A DNA stretch of 64,000 nt from Dokdonella sp. Lineage in GTDB: Bacteria > Pseudomonadota > Gammaproteobacteria > Xanthomonadales > Rhodanobacteraceae. The notes beneath the pieces are model-generated. The model searched no databases. It was given only the letters and a program-made list of their open reading frames with translations, and had not been told where the DNA came from. Position 1 is the stretch's first letter. Every line of letters begins with the position of its first letter. Shown one piece after another: positions 1-10,030 of this stretch. The stretch is from contig JANQAE010000001.1 in assembly GCA_024707225.1 (NCBI GenBank), positions 744,001 through 808,000 of the forward strand. Direction: 5' to 3'. A program made the position numbers and the translations under genes.

Positions 1-45
1 GTGGGGAGCCACGATCTCAAATCTCATCGTTCGGGAGTGGGCGTC

Positions 46-762
46 ATGAAGAAAGTGATTTTTGGTGTCGCGCTGGCCTTGGGGGGCATCGGGCTGGCCG
101 GCGGCGCGCTGGCGCAGGGCGGCAAGCCGTCGATCGGCGTCGCGGAATTCAAGAATGAGTCGGGCGCCGGCTGGTGGCGCGGCGGCGTGGGCTGGGAGCT
201 GTCGGGCATGCTCAGCAACGAGCTGGCCTCGCTGGGCTCGTTCCGCGTGGTCGAGCGCAACAAGCTCGAGTCGGTGCTCGAGGAGCAGAACCTCGCCGCC
301 TCCGGCCGCGTCAGCGCCGGCACCGGCGCCAAGATCGGCAAGCTGACCGGCGCCCAGTACCTGGTCATGGGCACGGTCACCGCCTACGAGGAGAACACCG
401 CGAGCACCGGCGGCGGCCTCAGCTTCAAGGGCATCTCGCTCGGCGGCAAGAAGAGCGATGCGTATCTGGCGGTCGACGTCCGCGTCGTCAACACGACGAC
501 CGGCGAGGTCGACTACTCGCGCACGATCGAGGGCCGCAGCTCCGGCGGCGGCGTCAGCGTCGGCGTGTTCCGCGGCGGTTTCGGCGGTGCGCTCGCGAAC
601 GAATCCAAGACCCCGGCCGGCAAGGCGATCCGCGCGGCCCTGGTCGAGATCACCGACTATCTGGACTGCGTGATGGTCCAGCGCGACGGCTGCGAGGCGG
701 AGTTCGGCGCCAAGGAGCGCAAGCGCCGCGACAGCAACAAGAAGGCGCTCAAGCTCGACTGA
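46..762 (+). CDS. CsgG/HfaB-family exported protein
   Basis: A 238-residue protein resembling the CsgG/HfaB family of curli or holdfast secretion components, which bind or assemble in the outer membrane. The N-terminus is a typical Sec signal (KK, then a hydrophobic Gly/Ala/Leu run, cleavage likely after ALA near residue 23). The mature part contains the family-like stretches IGVAEFKN, FRVVERNKLESVLEEQ and AQYLVMGTVTAYEE. Unlike E. coli CsgG there is no lipobox cysteine. The frame is open back to base 1, but ATG 46 is preceded by a GGAG-like site (34-38) and begins the signal peptide, so I chose it. No curli subunit genes are seen nearby, so the exact role is open. It converges on rluB and shares a terminator with it. 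Confidence 0.72.
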   Translation: MKKVIFGVALALGGIGLAGGALAQGGKPSIGVAEFKNESGAGWWRGGVGWELSGMLSNELASLGSFRVVERNKLESVLEEQNLAASGRVSAGTGAKIGKLTGAQYLVMGTVTAYEENTASTGGGLSFKGISLGGKKSDAYLAVDVRVVNTTTGEVDYSRTIEGRSSGGGVSVGVFRGGFGGALANESKTPAGKAIRAALVEITDYLDCVMVQRDGCEAEFGAKERKRRDSNKKALKLD

Positions 763-814
763 GACGCACCGATGCCGGCCGGCGAGCGGGCCGGGTTCGG
801 ATAGGAAAAACACG

Positions 815-842
815 AAAGGCGGGAGAGCGATCTCCCGCCTTT
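815..842. terminator. bidirectional intrinsic terminator
   Basis: Perfect 12-bp inverted repeat (815-826 pairs with 831-842) with a GCGA tetraloop. The stem ends in AAA/TTT, so it can work on both strands. It lies between the convergent CsgG-like gene and rluB. Confidence 0.85.
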
Positions 843-870
843 GTTCGTACTGCGCCAGCGATCCGGCGAC

Positions 871-2520
871 TCAGCGCGGTCCGCGATTGCCGCCGCCGCC
901 GCGTCCGCGCGAGGCATTGCCGCCACCGGCCGGTCGCGGCCGGTTGCCGCCCGGTCGCGGTCCGTTACCGCCCGGCCGTGGGCCATTGCCGCCCGGCCGA
1001 GGCCCGTTGCCACCGGGGCGAGGTCCGTTGCCGCCCGGTCGCGCGCTGTTGCCGCCCGGCCGCGGGCCATTGCCGGGCCGCGCGCCACGGCCGCCTTCCG
1101 CGTCGCGGCTGCGCGGCGTGCCGCGGCCGTAGGGACTGTTGGACGGCGGGTAGGCCGTGCTGTTGCCGTCGACCTGACGTGTCGGCACGGCGCGATTGCC
1201 GTCGCGGCCGCCGCCGCCGCGCGGCGAGTCGGACGCCCCGAAGCTGCCTTGCGGCAGCGCCTGGCCCGGGCCGGGTCCGCGGCGCGGCTTGCGCGCCGGA
1301 CCGTTGCCCGACTCGGGGAACCAGCTGCGCAGCACGGCCGGATTGATGCCCGGATCGGCGAACGCCGGCTGCGCATTGGCATGCGGCGCCTGCCGCTGCG
1401 GCCGGCCGGGGCCGCCGGCCGGCTTGCCGCCGCGCGGACCGCCGGGACCGCCGGGACTGCCCGGGCGTTTGCCGGGGCCGCGTGCATTCGGATTGCCGCC
1501 GGGGCCGCGACCGGGTCCGGCCTGCGCACCGCGGCGCTTCTTGCCGGGCTTGCCCGACGGCGCGCGCCAGCCGTCGTCGCGGATGCGGTCGAACGCCGCG
1601 AACTCGCGTGCTTCGTCGTTGCGTGCCGCGGTCCAGGCCTGCTGGGCGCGCGGATCCGGACGGAATTCGGTCGGTCCGGCGCGGCGCTGCCCGATGACCG
1701 GCGCCAGCGTCAGGCGCGGCGCCGCCTCGGGCGCGCCGGCCGCTTCGCGCAGCTTGCGCACCGCGTCGGCGCCGAGCGGCTCGGACTGGCCGCGCTTGAG
1801 CAGGCGCGGCAGCTCGACATTGGCGTAGCGCACGCGCTTGAGCCGGCTGACCATCAGGCCCTGCGACTCCCACATGCGGCGCACCTCGCGGTTGCGGCCC
1901 TCGCGGATCACGATGCGGAACCAGGAGTGGCTGCCGCTGCGGCTGATCACGCCGACCTCGTCGAAATGCGCCGGACCGTCCTCGAGTTCGACGCCGCTGC
2001 GCAGCCGCTCGACGACCTCGTCGGGCACCTCGCCGTGGACGCGGCAGATGTACTCGCGCTCGAGTTCCGAGCGCGGATGCATCAGCGCATTGGCCAGATC
2101 GCCGTCGGTCGTCAGCAGCAGCAGGCCGGTCGTATTGATGTCGAGGCGGCCGACCGCGATCCAGCGCGCGCCCTTGATGCGCGGCAGCTGTTCGAACACG
2201 GTCGGACGACCTTCCGGATCCTCACGCGTGATGACCACGCCCTCGGGCTTGTTGTAGACCAGGACCTGGGCCTGCTCGGCGCTGTCGGTGACGACGACGA
2301 AGCGCTTGCCGTCGATCTCGACGCGGTCGCCGACGCGGACGCTGGAGCCCAGCGTCGCGACGGTCGCATTGACCTGGATCTCGCCCGACTCGATGCGCTG
2401 CTCGAGCAGGCGGCGCGAGCCGAGCCCGGCGGTCGCCAGGACCTTGTGCAGGCGTTCCTCGAGCGTCGGGGCGGTGGAGTCGCTGCGCTTGAGCGACAGA
2501 ACGGAACGGGACGTGGTCAT
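871..2520 (-). CDS. rluB: 23S rRNA pseudouridine synthase RluB with long disordered tail
   Basis: A 549-residue protein. Residues ~20-70 form an S4 RNA-binding domain (LHKVLATAGLGSRR) and ~75-260 an RsuA/RluB-type pseudouridine synthase domain, with the catalytic Asp in GRLDINTTGLLLLT. The family modifies position 2605 of 23S rRNA. About 270 residues follow the catalytic domain, rich in Gly, Pro, Arg and Asn and ending in tandem GPRPGGN heptads; this tail is much longer than in E. coli RluB and is probably disordered and RNA-binding. The ATG at 2520 overlaps the scpB stop by four bases, so rluB is translationally coupled to scpB-scpA, an arrangement common in this group. Confidence 0.93.
   Translation of the reverse strand: MTTSRSVLSLKRSDSTAPTLEERLHKVLATAGLGSRRLLEQRIESGEIQVNATVATLGSSVRVGDRVEIDGKRFVVVTDSAEQAQVLVYNKPEGVVITREDPEGRPTVFEQLPRIKGARWIAVGRLDINTTGLLLLTTDGDLANALMHPRSELEREYICRVHGEVPDEVVERLRSGVELEDGPAHFDEVGVISRSGSHSWFRIVIREGRNREVRRMWESQGLMVSRLKRVRYANVELPRLLKRGQSEPLGADAVRKLREAAGAPEAAPRLTLAPVIGQRRAGPTEFRPDPRAQQAWTAARNDEAREFAAFDRIRDDGWRAPSGKPGKKRRGAQAGPGRGPGGNPNARGPGKRPGSPGGPGGPRGGKPAGGPGRPQRQAPHANAQPAFADPGINPAVLRSWFPESGNGPARKPRRGPGPGQALPQGSFGASDSPRGGGGRDGNRAVPTRQVDGNSTAYPPSNSPYGRGTPRSRDAEGGRGARPGNGPRPGGNSARPGGNGPRPGGNGPRPGGNGPRPGGNGPRPGGNRPRPAGGGNASRGRGGGGNRGPR
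938..1085 (-). repeat. 21-bp tandem repeats in the rluB tail
   Basis: About six imperfect 21-bp units, each encoding the heptad GPRPGGN or a variant, lie in the 3' part of rluB. The 21-bp period keeps the frame, so copy number could vary without breaking the gene. Confidence 0.8.
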
Positions 2521-3455
2521 GCAGTGGGCTCGGTAGAATCGGGACGACGGGAGGCGTCCGGAGAAGGAGGGCCGTCGGATGCGGCATCGGGATCGGGGAG
2601 AGCGGCCGCATCGTCGGGCGGCGTTGCGTCGACGGGCGTGTCGGCCGCGTGCTCGGGGGCGGCAGTTTCGTCGGCCTCGGCTTCGGCCTCGAATTCGGAT
2701 TCGGATTCGGATTCGGATTCGGATTCGGCGGCGTCGGAAGGCGGGTCGTGATCGGCCGCATCGGTGTCGTCGACCCGGTCGGCTGCCGATGCGTCGGCGG
2801 CCTCGTCACCGGACGGCGGCGTCGCCGCCAGCGCGGCTTCGGCAGCCTGCGCGAGCATCCCGGCATCAGCCGGCGGCGTGCCGTCCTCGCCGATCGGCGC
2901 CAGCGCCAGCTGCGGATCGAGCTCGTCGATGTCGTGCAGATCGCTCAGCGGCGGCAGTTCGTCGAGCGACTTGAGGTTGAAGTAGTCGAGGAACAGGCGC
3001 GTCGTGCCGAACAGCGCCGGGCGACCCGGCACGTCACGATGGCCGACGACGCGGATCCACTCGCGCTCCTCGAGCGTGCGCACGATGTTGCTCGACACCG
3101 CCACGCCGCGGATCTGCTCGATCTCGGCGCGCGTGATCGGCTGGCGGTACGCGATCAGGGCCAGGGTCTCGAGCAGGGCGCGCGTGTAGCGCGCCGGCCG
3201 CTCGGTCCACAGCCGCGAGATCCACGGATGCACGTCCTGGCGCACCTGGTAGCGGAAGCCGGAGCTGACCTCGACCAGCTCGACGCCGCGCTCGGCGCAG
3301 TCGGCCTGCAGCGCCTCGATCGTGCGCGCCAGCGCGTCGTGGCTCGGGGTCTCGCCCTCCGGGAACAGCGCCGCCAGCTGCATGATCGACAGCGGACTCG
3401 AGGCGGCCAGCAGGGCGGCTTCGACGATGCGTTTGAGGGTGTCGGGTTCGTTCAT
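2517..3455 (-). CDS. scpB: segregation and condensation protein B
   Basis: A 312-residue ScpB, the winged-helix kleisin-associated subunit of the SMC-ScpA-ScpB condensin that organises chromosomes. Residues ~1-185 carry the conserved core (ALLAASSPLSIMQLAALF, ALLETLALIAYRQPITRAEI, VVGHRDVPGRPALFGTT). The rest is a long acidic Ala/Asp/Glu tail with a (Ser-Glu)n run, typical of xanthomonad ScpB proteins but of unknown function. It sits between scpA and rluB on the minus strand, and its stop overlaps the rluB start as ATGA. Confidence 0.93.
   Translation of the reverse strand: MNEPDTLKRIVEAALLAASSPLSIMQLAALFPEGETPSHDALARTIEALQADCAERGVELVEVSSGFRYQVRQDVHPWISRLWTERPARYTRALLETLALIAYRQPITRAEIEQIRGVAVSSNIVRTLEEREWIRVVGHRDVPGRPALFGTTRLFLDYFNLKSLDELPPLSDLHDIDELDPQLALAPIGEDGTPPADAGMLAQAAEAALAATPPSGDEAADASAADRVDDTDAADHDPPSDAAESESESESESEFEAEAEADETAAPEHAADTPVDATPPDDAAALPDPDAASDGPPSPDASRRPDSTEPTA
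2693..2728 (-). repeat. hexanucleotide tandem repeat in scpB
   Basis: Six perfect copies of ATTCGG (plus strand) encode the Ser-Glu run in the acidic tail of ScpB. A six-base unit preserves the frame. Confidence 0.9.
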
Positions 3456-3522
3456 GCGATGCGTTCGTTGCGCGGACTCGGCGCCGCGGCGGGCAGGGTC
3501 GAAGGCAGGCCGCCCGACGCGC

Positions 3523-4376
3523 TCACTCGGCGGTCGCCAGCGACTTGACGTAGATCGGTGCGAGCGGCTCGTCCTGGACGATCTCGATCAGGCGCTCCTT
3601 GGCCAGTTCGAGCACGGCCAGGAACGTCACGACGACGCCCTGGCGGCCTTCCTCGGCCGTGAACAGGCTCTCGAATGCGTGGAACGCGCCGTCGCCGAGG
3701 CTGCCGAGCACGTCGCTCATGCGGTTGCGCACCGACAGCGCCTCGCGCTGGATCGCATGGTGTCCGAACAGCTCGGCGCGCTTGAGCACGTCCTTGAGCG
3801 CCAGCAGCAGCTCGCGCAGCTCGACCGGCGGCGGCAGCTTGATGACGTTGCGGTCCGGCACGTGCGCGCGGCCACGGCGGTGTCGCGTTCCAGGCGCGGC
3901 AGCTGGTCGATGTCCTCGGCGGCTTTCTTGAAGCGCTCGTATTCCTGCAGGCGGCGCACCAGTTCGGCGCGCGGGTCGGCCTCCACGCCGTCCTCGGCCG
4001 GCGGCCGCGGCAGCAGCAGGCGCGACTTGATCTCGGCCAGGATCGCGGCCATGACCAGGTACTCGGCGGCGAGCTCGAGCTTGAGCTCGGTCATCATCTC
4101 GATGTAGTCCACGTACTGCCGCGTGATGTCGGCGATCGGGATGTCGAGGATGTCGAGGTTCTGGCGGCGGATCAGGTACAGCAGCAGGTCGAGCGGCCCT
4201 TCGAACGCGTCGAGGATCACCTCCAGCGCATCGGGCGGGATGTACAGATCCTGCGGCATCTCCAGCACCGGCTGGCCGCGCACGATCGCCAGCGGCATTT
4301 CCTGCTGCTGGGGAACTGGTGAGAACGCGTTTTCGCGCTCGGCCTGACTGGAAGATTCGGTCGTCTGGATGTTCAT
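3523..4376 (-). CDS. scpA: segregation and condensation protein A (frame broken)
   Basis: ScpA, the kleisin bridging SMC heads. From ATG 4376 one frame encodes residues 1 to ~165, including the hallmark FEGPLDLLLYLIRRQNLDI and AAEYLVMAAILAEIKSRLLL. The protein then continues in another frame with RAHVPDRNVIKLPPPVEL and the conserved C-terminal winged helix (VVVTFLAVLELAKERLI). The break lies at about 3860-3875, within a GC-alternating stretch, and is cured by one added base, giving about 284 residues, the normal length. As scpA is conserved and usually essential or nearly so, I read this as a sequence error. It is the first gene of scpA-scpB-rluB. Confidence 0.88.
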
Positions 4377-4836
4377 GCCCGATCCGTCGCGTCCTCGTCG
4401 CCTCACGGCGCGGACGGTGTACAGATCCCGTGTATCGGTCGCGTCGCGGCATACCGCGGCGTTCGCCTGCAAGGCGGCGCTCCGCGCGAAGCCGTCAACA
4501 GCCGCGATCCGAACCCCTCGTCCGGTCGGCGGCCACGTTCTTGAACTCAATGGGCCGGCGGGAGTAGCGGCGCCGTGTCCGGCGCTGTATGGATGCTTGA
4601 GACGGCATCCGATCCCGAAGGTTGTCGCGAGGTTACGCTTTTGCTGCACGCAAGTCCAGCTTCGGCGCAGAGGCGCGTGACGCCGGTGCGGCGACGGTCC
4701 CGTTCGGGCGCGCGCGCAGCGCGGGCGGCAGCGCCGCTTTCGCGGCGGCGTGATGGGCGGCCGCGCCGATCGGCTACCATGTGCGGCCGCGACTGCCGGT
4801 GCGGCAGCGCTCCACGTCATCAGGAATCCGTCCAGC
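4377..4836. other. intergenic region between divergent scpA and yciI-like genes
   Basis: About 460 bp between divergent genes. Several open frames cross it but none has a recognisable product or good start. It should hold promoters in both directions; I see no strong -35/-10 pair. A small dyad (TACA-N7-TGTA, 4420-4434) lies about 45 bp upstream of scpA and is the only notable element. Confidence 0.5.
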
Positions 4837-5136
4837 ATGTGGTACGCCATCGTCGGAACCGACGTCGCCGACTCTCTCGCTCTGCGCCAGGCGGCGCGCC
4901 CGGCCCATCTGGCGCGGCTGACCGCGCTGCACGAAGCCGGCCGCCTGCTGCTGGCCGGTCCGTTCCCGGCGATCGATTCGCCCGATCCGGGACCGGCCGG
5001 CTTCACCGGCAGCCTGATCGTCGCGGAGTTCGCGGACCTCGACGCCGCGCGTGCCTGGGCCGATGCCGACCCGTATCTGGCCGCCGGCGTCTACCGCGAG
5101 GTCAGCGTGCGGCCGTTCCGGCCGGTGCTGCCGTGA
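4837..5136 (+). CDS. YciI-family protein
   Basis: A 99-residue YciI-like protein with a dimeric ferredoxin-like fold. It has the family pattern: [10 protein letters not shown] start, [23 protein letters not shown] (His and Asp/Pro residues of the presumed active cleft), and [20 protein letters not shown] at the end. E. coli YciI and relatives are small putative hydrolases of uncertain substrate. The start has AGGA upstream (4822-4825). Its TGA overlaps the GTG start of the next gene (GTGA), so the two are coupled. Confidence 0.85.
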   Translation: MWYAIVGTDVADSLALRQAARPAHLARLTALHEAGRLLLAGPFPAIDSPDPGPAGFTGSLIVAEFADLDAARAWADADPYLAAGVYREVSVRPFRPVLP

Positions 5137-5414
5137 GCGAAGCTGCCACCGGCCGCATCGAGCGGATCCGCACCGCGCTGACGGCTGCGCTGGCGCCGGC
5201 CGAGCTCGAGATCCGCGACGACAGTCATCGTCACGTCGGCCACGCCGGTGCGCGTGACGGGCGTGGCCATTTCCATGTCCGCATCGTCAGCGGCGCGTTC
5301 GCCGGACAGGGTGCTGTCGCGCGGCATCGGGCAATATATGCCGCGCTCGGTGCGCTGATGCAGACCGACATCCACGCGCTGGCGATCGACGCACGTACCC
5401 CCGAGGAGGCCTGA
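5133..5414 (+). CDS. BolA-family protein
   Basis: A 93-residue BolA-like protein starting at GTG 5133. It has the family pattern ([56 protein letters not shown]). BolA proteins bind [2Fe-2S] clusters with monothiol glutaredoxins and influence envelope and iron physiology; the conserved His residues and the helix-turn region are visible. It overlaps its neighbours at both ends (GTGA upstream, TGATG downstream), so it belongs to one transcription unit with the YciI-like protein and the parvulin. Confidence 0.88.
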   Translation: MSEAATGRIERIRTALTAALAPAELEIRDDSHRHVGHAGARDGRGHFHVRIVSGAFAGQGAVARHRAIYAALGALMQTDIHALAIDARTPEEA

Positions 5415-6310
5415 TGCTCGCTGCTCCACACCGCCGTTTCGTTCTTTCGTCGCTGGTAGTCGCACTCGGCCTGGCCGGTTGCGGCGGCGGCTCGTCCTCG
5501 TCGGGCTCCGGTGCGGTGATCCAGCTCAAGGCCGAGCCCGCGGTCGCCGTCATCAACGGGCAGGCGGTGCCGCAAGCGCTGCTGGAAGCGCTCGCCAGGC
5601 TGCGCCAGCTCGACCTGTCCAAGCCGGAGGACTACGAGAAGGCCTTCAAGGAACTGACCGAGTACGTGCTGCTGGCACAGGAAGCCCAGCGCGAGAAGCT
5701 CGCCGACGATCCGGCCTACGCGGCCAGCGTCGAGGTCGGCCGCCTGCAGGCGGTCGCCAACGCTTCGGTGCTGACGCTGCGCGCCAAGGCGCAGATCGAC
5801 CCGAGCATCCTGATGGCCGATTACGAGGATCAGCTGGCCAAGGTCGGCAAGTTCAGCTACGACCTGACCCAGCTCGTGTTCGCGACCGAGGAGGAAGCGC
5901 TCAAGGCGGCCGGCGAGGTCGTGTCCGGCAAGCCGTTCGGCACGGTGTTCAACGAGTACAACGGCACGGCGCGCCAGGCGCGCTCGTTCGCGCAGATGCG
6001 GCTGCCGCAGCTGCCGCCGGACATCGCCGCGGCATTGCAGGCGCTCAAGGCCGGCGAGACGATGAAGGTGCCGATCCAGACCCAGGCCGGCTGGCATCTG
6101 ATCCACGTCGACAAGATCGAGCCGTTCGTCGCGCCGCCGTTCGAGCGCGTCCGCGACGCGATCCGCGAGCGCATGGCGACCCAGCTGGTCGACGAGCGCG
6201 TGGCCAAGTTGCGCGAGGAAGCGGACATCAAGCTGGTCGGGCAGGCACCCAAGCCGGCCGAGCCGGCAGCGGCCGCCGAGCCCGCCGCCGCGGGCGACAA
6301 GAAGGACTGA
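5414..6310 (+). CDS. parvulin-type peptidyl-prolyl isomerase lipoprotein
   Basis: A 298-residue periplasmic lipoprotein: basic N-terminus, hydrophobic core and lipobox LAGC with Cys23, then a Gly/Ser linker. Residues ~40-150 resemble the SurA/PpiC chaperone-like N-terminal region (VAVINGQAVPQALLEALARL). Residues ~155-255 form the PpiC rotamase domain (FSYDLTQLVFATEEEA, AGETMKVPIQTQAGWHLIHVDK). The C-terminus is an Ala/Pro/Glu tail. It probably helps fold exported or outer-membrane proteins. Its ATG overlaps the bolA-like stop, and smc follows 9 bp downstream. Confidence 0.85.
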   Translation: MLAAPHRRFVLSSLVVALGLAGCGGGSSSSGSGAVIQLKAEPAVAVINGQAVPQALLEALARLRQLDLSKPEDYEKAFKELTEYVLLAQEAQREKLADDPAYAASVEVGRLQAVANASVLTLRAKAQIDPSILMADYEDQLAKVGKFSYDLTQLVFATEEEALKAAGEVVSGKPFGTVFNEYNGTARQARSFAQMRLPQLPPDIAAALQALKAGETMKVPIQTQAGWHLIHVDKIEPFVAPPFERVRDAIRERMATQLVDERVAKLREEADIKLVGQAPKPAEPAAAAEPAAAGDKKD

Positions 6311-6319
6311 TCCGCACCG

Positions 6320-9300
6320 ATGCGATTGAGCGCGATCAAGCTGTCGGGGTTCAAGTCGTTCGTCGATCCGACCACGCTGCACCTGCCGACCAACATGACC
6401 GCGATCGTCGGTCCGAACGGCTGCGGCAAGTCCAACATCATCGACGCGATCCGCTGGGTGCTCGGCGAGAGCGCGGCCAGCCGGCTGCGCGGCGACGCGC
6501 TGACCGACGTGATCTTCTCGGGCTCGTCCGGCCGCAAGCCGGTCGGCACCGCGACGGTGGAGCTGATCTTCGACAACAGCGACGGCACCCTGCTCGGCGA
6601 GTACGCCGGCTACAACGAGATCTCGATCAAGCGCAGCGTCTCGCGCGACGGACAGTCGCAGTACTTCCTCAACGGCGGCCGCTGCCGCCGCCGCGACATC
6701 ACCGACGTCTTCCTCGGCACCGGCCTGGGACCGCGCAGCTACTCGATCATCGAGCAGGGCATGATCAGCCAGATTATCGAGGCCGATCCGGAGCAGCTGC
6801 GCAGCCATCTGGAGGAGGCGGCCGGCATCTCCAAGTACAAGGAGCGCCGCAAGGAGACCGAGAGCCGCATCAAGGCCACGCGCGAGAACCTGGACCGCGT
6901 GCGCGACGTCCGCGACGAGGTCGACAAGCAGCTCGAGCACCTCAAGCGCCAGGCGCGTGCCGCCGAGCGCTGGCAGGAATACAAGGCCGAGCAGAAGAAG
7001 AAGGAAGCCGAACTGAAGGCGCTGACGCTGCGCGAGGCGCAAGCCGAGCTCGAGGGCCGCTCCGGCGCGCTGCGCGCGGTGGAGCTGGAGATCGAGAAGC
7101 ATCTGGCCGACCAGCGCGACCGCGAGGCGAAGATCGAGGCCTGCCGCGAGCGCCACGTCGCCGCGAGCGAGCATCTGAACGCGGTCCAGGGCGAGGTCTA
7201 CCGCGTCGGCGCCGACATCGCGCGCGTCGAGCAGCAGATCCGCCACAACCGCGAGATGGCCGAGCAGCTGGTCCCGCGCGCGAGGAGACCGACCGCGCGC
7301 ATGCCGAGATCGCCGAGCACATCGCGACCGACGTCGAGCGGATCGAGGCACTGCGCGGCGCGCTGGCCGATCACGAGCCGCGCCTGGCCGAGCTGCGCGA
7401 CAGCGACGAATCGACTGCCGAGGCCATGCGTGCGGCCGAGACGCAACTCGCCGAGTGGCAGTCGCACTGGGATGCGCATGCCGCCGCCAGTTCCGAGGCC
7501 GCGCAGGCGGCCGAGGTCGAGCGGACGCGCCTGGACTACATCGATCGGCAATGCGTCGAGGCCGACAGGCGCCGCGAGGCGCTGCAGACCGAGCGCGCCG
7601 CGGCCGATCTCGGTGAGCTCGGCCGCGTGCTCGAGACGCTGCAGTCCGATCACGACGGTCTGCGCGAGCAGGTCGAGACCCATACCGCGACGCTCGACGA
7701 GCGCCGCCTGATCCTCGAGCAGGCACTCGAGCACGAGCGCAGCGTGCAGGCGCTGCTGAGCGGCCGCCGCGGCGAGCTCGAGAAGACGCGCGGCCGCCTG
7801 GCCTCGCTCGAGGCGCTGCAGCAGGCCGCGCTGGCCGAGCACGACGTCGCGCTGAAGACTTGGCTGGACCGCATGGGACTCGGCCAGGCGCGCCGGCTCG
7901 GCGCCTCGCTCGACGTCGACGGCGGCTGGGAGCGCGCAGTCGAGACCGTGCTCGACGGCTGGCTCGAGGCCGTGCTCGTCGATGCGCCGTCCGACTACGC
8001 CGACGCGGTCGCCGGGCTGACCGAGGCCGACCTGACGCTGATCGCCGACGGCGACGCCGAGCGCCCTGCATTCGATGCGGCCGGCAGCCTCGCCGCGCAC
8101 GTGCGCGGTCCGGCCGCGGCGCGGCGGCGCCTGGCGCGCGTGCGCACCGCCGACAGCCTGGCGGCGGCGCGCGTGATGGTGTCGGGCCTGGCCGCGGACG
8201 AATCGGTCGTCACGCCGGCCGGCGAATGGCTGGGGCCGGGCTTCGCGCGGATCGCGCGCGGCGGCGGCGCCCAGGTCGGCGTGCTCGCGCGCGAACGCGA
8301 GATTCAGGCGCTGCAGCAGCGTCTGGAAGCGCTCGAACACGAGATCGAGGAGACCACCGGCCGCGTCGATGACGGCAAGCTGGCGCGGATCGAGGCCGAG
8401 CGTCTGCGCGATGACGCGCAGCGCGAGCTCTACACCGCGCATCGGCGCCTGGCCGAGCTGGCCGGCCAGCTGCAGAGCCAGCGCGGCCGCCTCGGCACCG
8501 CGCAGGAGCGGATCGAGCGCATCGACGCCGAGCTCGGCGAGCTGGTCGGCAAGCTCGACGAGGATCGCACCCGTGCGCGCGAGGCGCGCGGCCGGCTCGA
8601 AGTCGCGCTGTCGAAGATGGGCGATCTCGAGCAGCAGCGCCAGACGCTCGAGGGCGAGCGGCGGCGCCTGCTCGAGGCGCGCGAGGAAGCCCGCATGAAT
8701 GCGCGCGAGGCGCGCGAGCAGGCGCATCAGCTGGCGCTGTCGATCGAAGCGAAGCGCTCGTCGCTGAGCTCGCTCGAACAGGCCCTGCAGCGTCTGCACG
8801 GCCAGTTCGCGCAGCTCGAGGCGCGCAAGGCCGAGATCGCCGCCCAGCTCGAGTCGGGCCACGATCCGATGGCCGATCTCGACGCCGAGCGCCAGACCTA
8901 TCTGGACCAGCGCCTGCTGGTCGACCGGCAGCTGGTCGAGGCGCGCAAGGCGCTGGAGGATTGCGACATCGAGCTGCGCCGTCTCGAGCAGGAGCGCCAC
9001 ACGCTCGAGCGCACGCTCAACGAGCAGCGCGAGCGGCTCGCCGACCTGCGCCTCAACGAGCAGGAGAACAAGCTGCGCGCACAGGCACTGGTCGCCGCGA
9101 TCAGCGAGGCCGGTTTCGCGATCGAGGAGATCGTGCAGACGCTGCCCGAGCATGCCGATCTGGCGCAGTGGCAGGCCGATCTGGCCGACCTCGGCCAGAA
9201 GATCGCCAGGCTCGAGCCGGTCAACCTGGCCGCGATCCAGGAGTACGAGGAGCAGTCGCAGCGCAAGGACTACCTCGACACGCAGCTGACCGATCTGGGC

Positions 9301-9828
9301 GCCGCGCTGGAGACCCTCGAGGGCGCGATCCAGAAGATCGACAAGGAGACGCGCCAGCGCTTCCGCGAGACCTTCGAGCGCGTCAACGCCGGCGTCCAGG
9401 AGCTGTTCCCGCGGCTGTTCGGCGGCGGTCATGCGTATCTGGAGCTGACCGGCGACGATCTGCTGTCGACCGGCGTGTCGATCATGGCGCGGCCGCCCGG
9501 CAAGCGCGTGACCTCGATCTCGCTGCTGTCCGGCGGCGAGAAGGCGCTGACCGCGGTATCGCTGGTGTTCTCGATCTTCCGGCTCAACCCGGCACCGTTC
9601 TGTCTGCTCGACGAGGTCGACGCACCGCTCGACGAGGCCAATGTCGGCCGCTTCTCGAACATGGTCGGCGAGATGAGCGAGCGCGTGCAGTTCATCTTCG
9701 TCACGCACAACAAGAGCACGATGGAGGCCGCGCGCCAGCTCTGCGGCGTGACGATGCGCGAGCCGGGCGTGTCGCGGCTGGTCCAGGTCGACCTGGCCGA
9801 GGCCGCCAAGCTCGCCGGCGCGGCGTGA
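6320..9828 (+). CDS. smc: chromosome segregation protein SMC (frame broken)
   Basis: Full-length SMC ATPase of about 1169 residues. The N-terminal head has Walker A GPNGCGKS (residues 31-38) and [12 protein letters not shown]. Long coiled coils flank a hinge near residues 500-640. The C-terminal head has [19 protein letters not shown] (ABC signature) and Walker [17 protein letters not shown]. The frame breaks once: codons run from 6320 to EQLVPRA, then continue in another frame with [14 protein letters not shown]. Bases 7271-7281 (an alternating CG stretch) are one base short. The rest is intact, so a sequence error is likelier than a pseudogene. It partners ScpA/ScpB encoded about 2 kb away. 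Confidence 0.93.
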
Positions 9829-10030
9829 CGGCGAGGCGTCCGACCATGGTGATCGTGGCCTCGATCGATCCGGCGCCGGCCGTAGAGCCGGGCGGACGGC
9901 CGAGCCGATGCGCGGGCGGTGCCTGCGCAGTCATTGAAGTCCGCGCGGCGGGCAGGGCATCGACTGGAGCCACGGCAGGCGCCGTCGTTCCGGCCCGTCC
10001 GCCGCACCGGCGCTATTCGAGGAGCACGTG

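Noticed and set aside
2693-2728. Phase-variable repeat
   Set aside because: The unit is six bases, so slippage would not change the frame.
5231-8071. 946-codon minus-strand open frame
   Set aside because: Crosses bolA, parvulin and smc in antisense and has no family features.
6320-9828. Programmed frameshifting in smc
   Set aside because: No slippery heptamer or pseudoknot is apparent, SMC is not known to use frameshifting, and similar breaks occur in five other genes.
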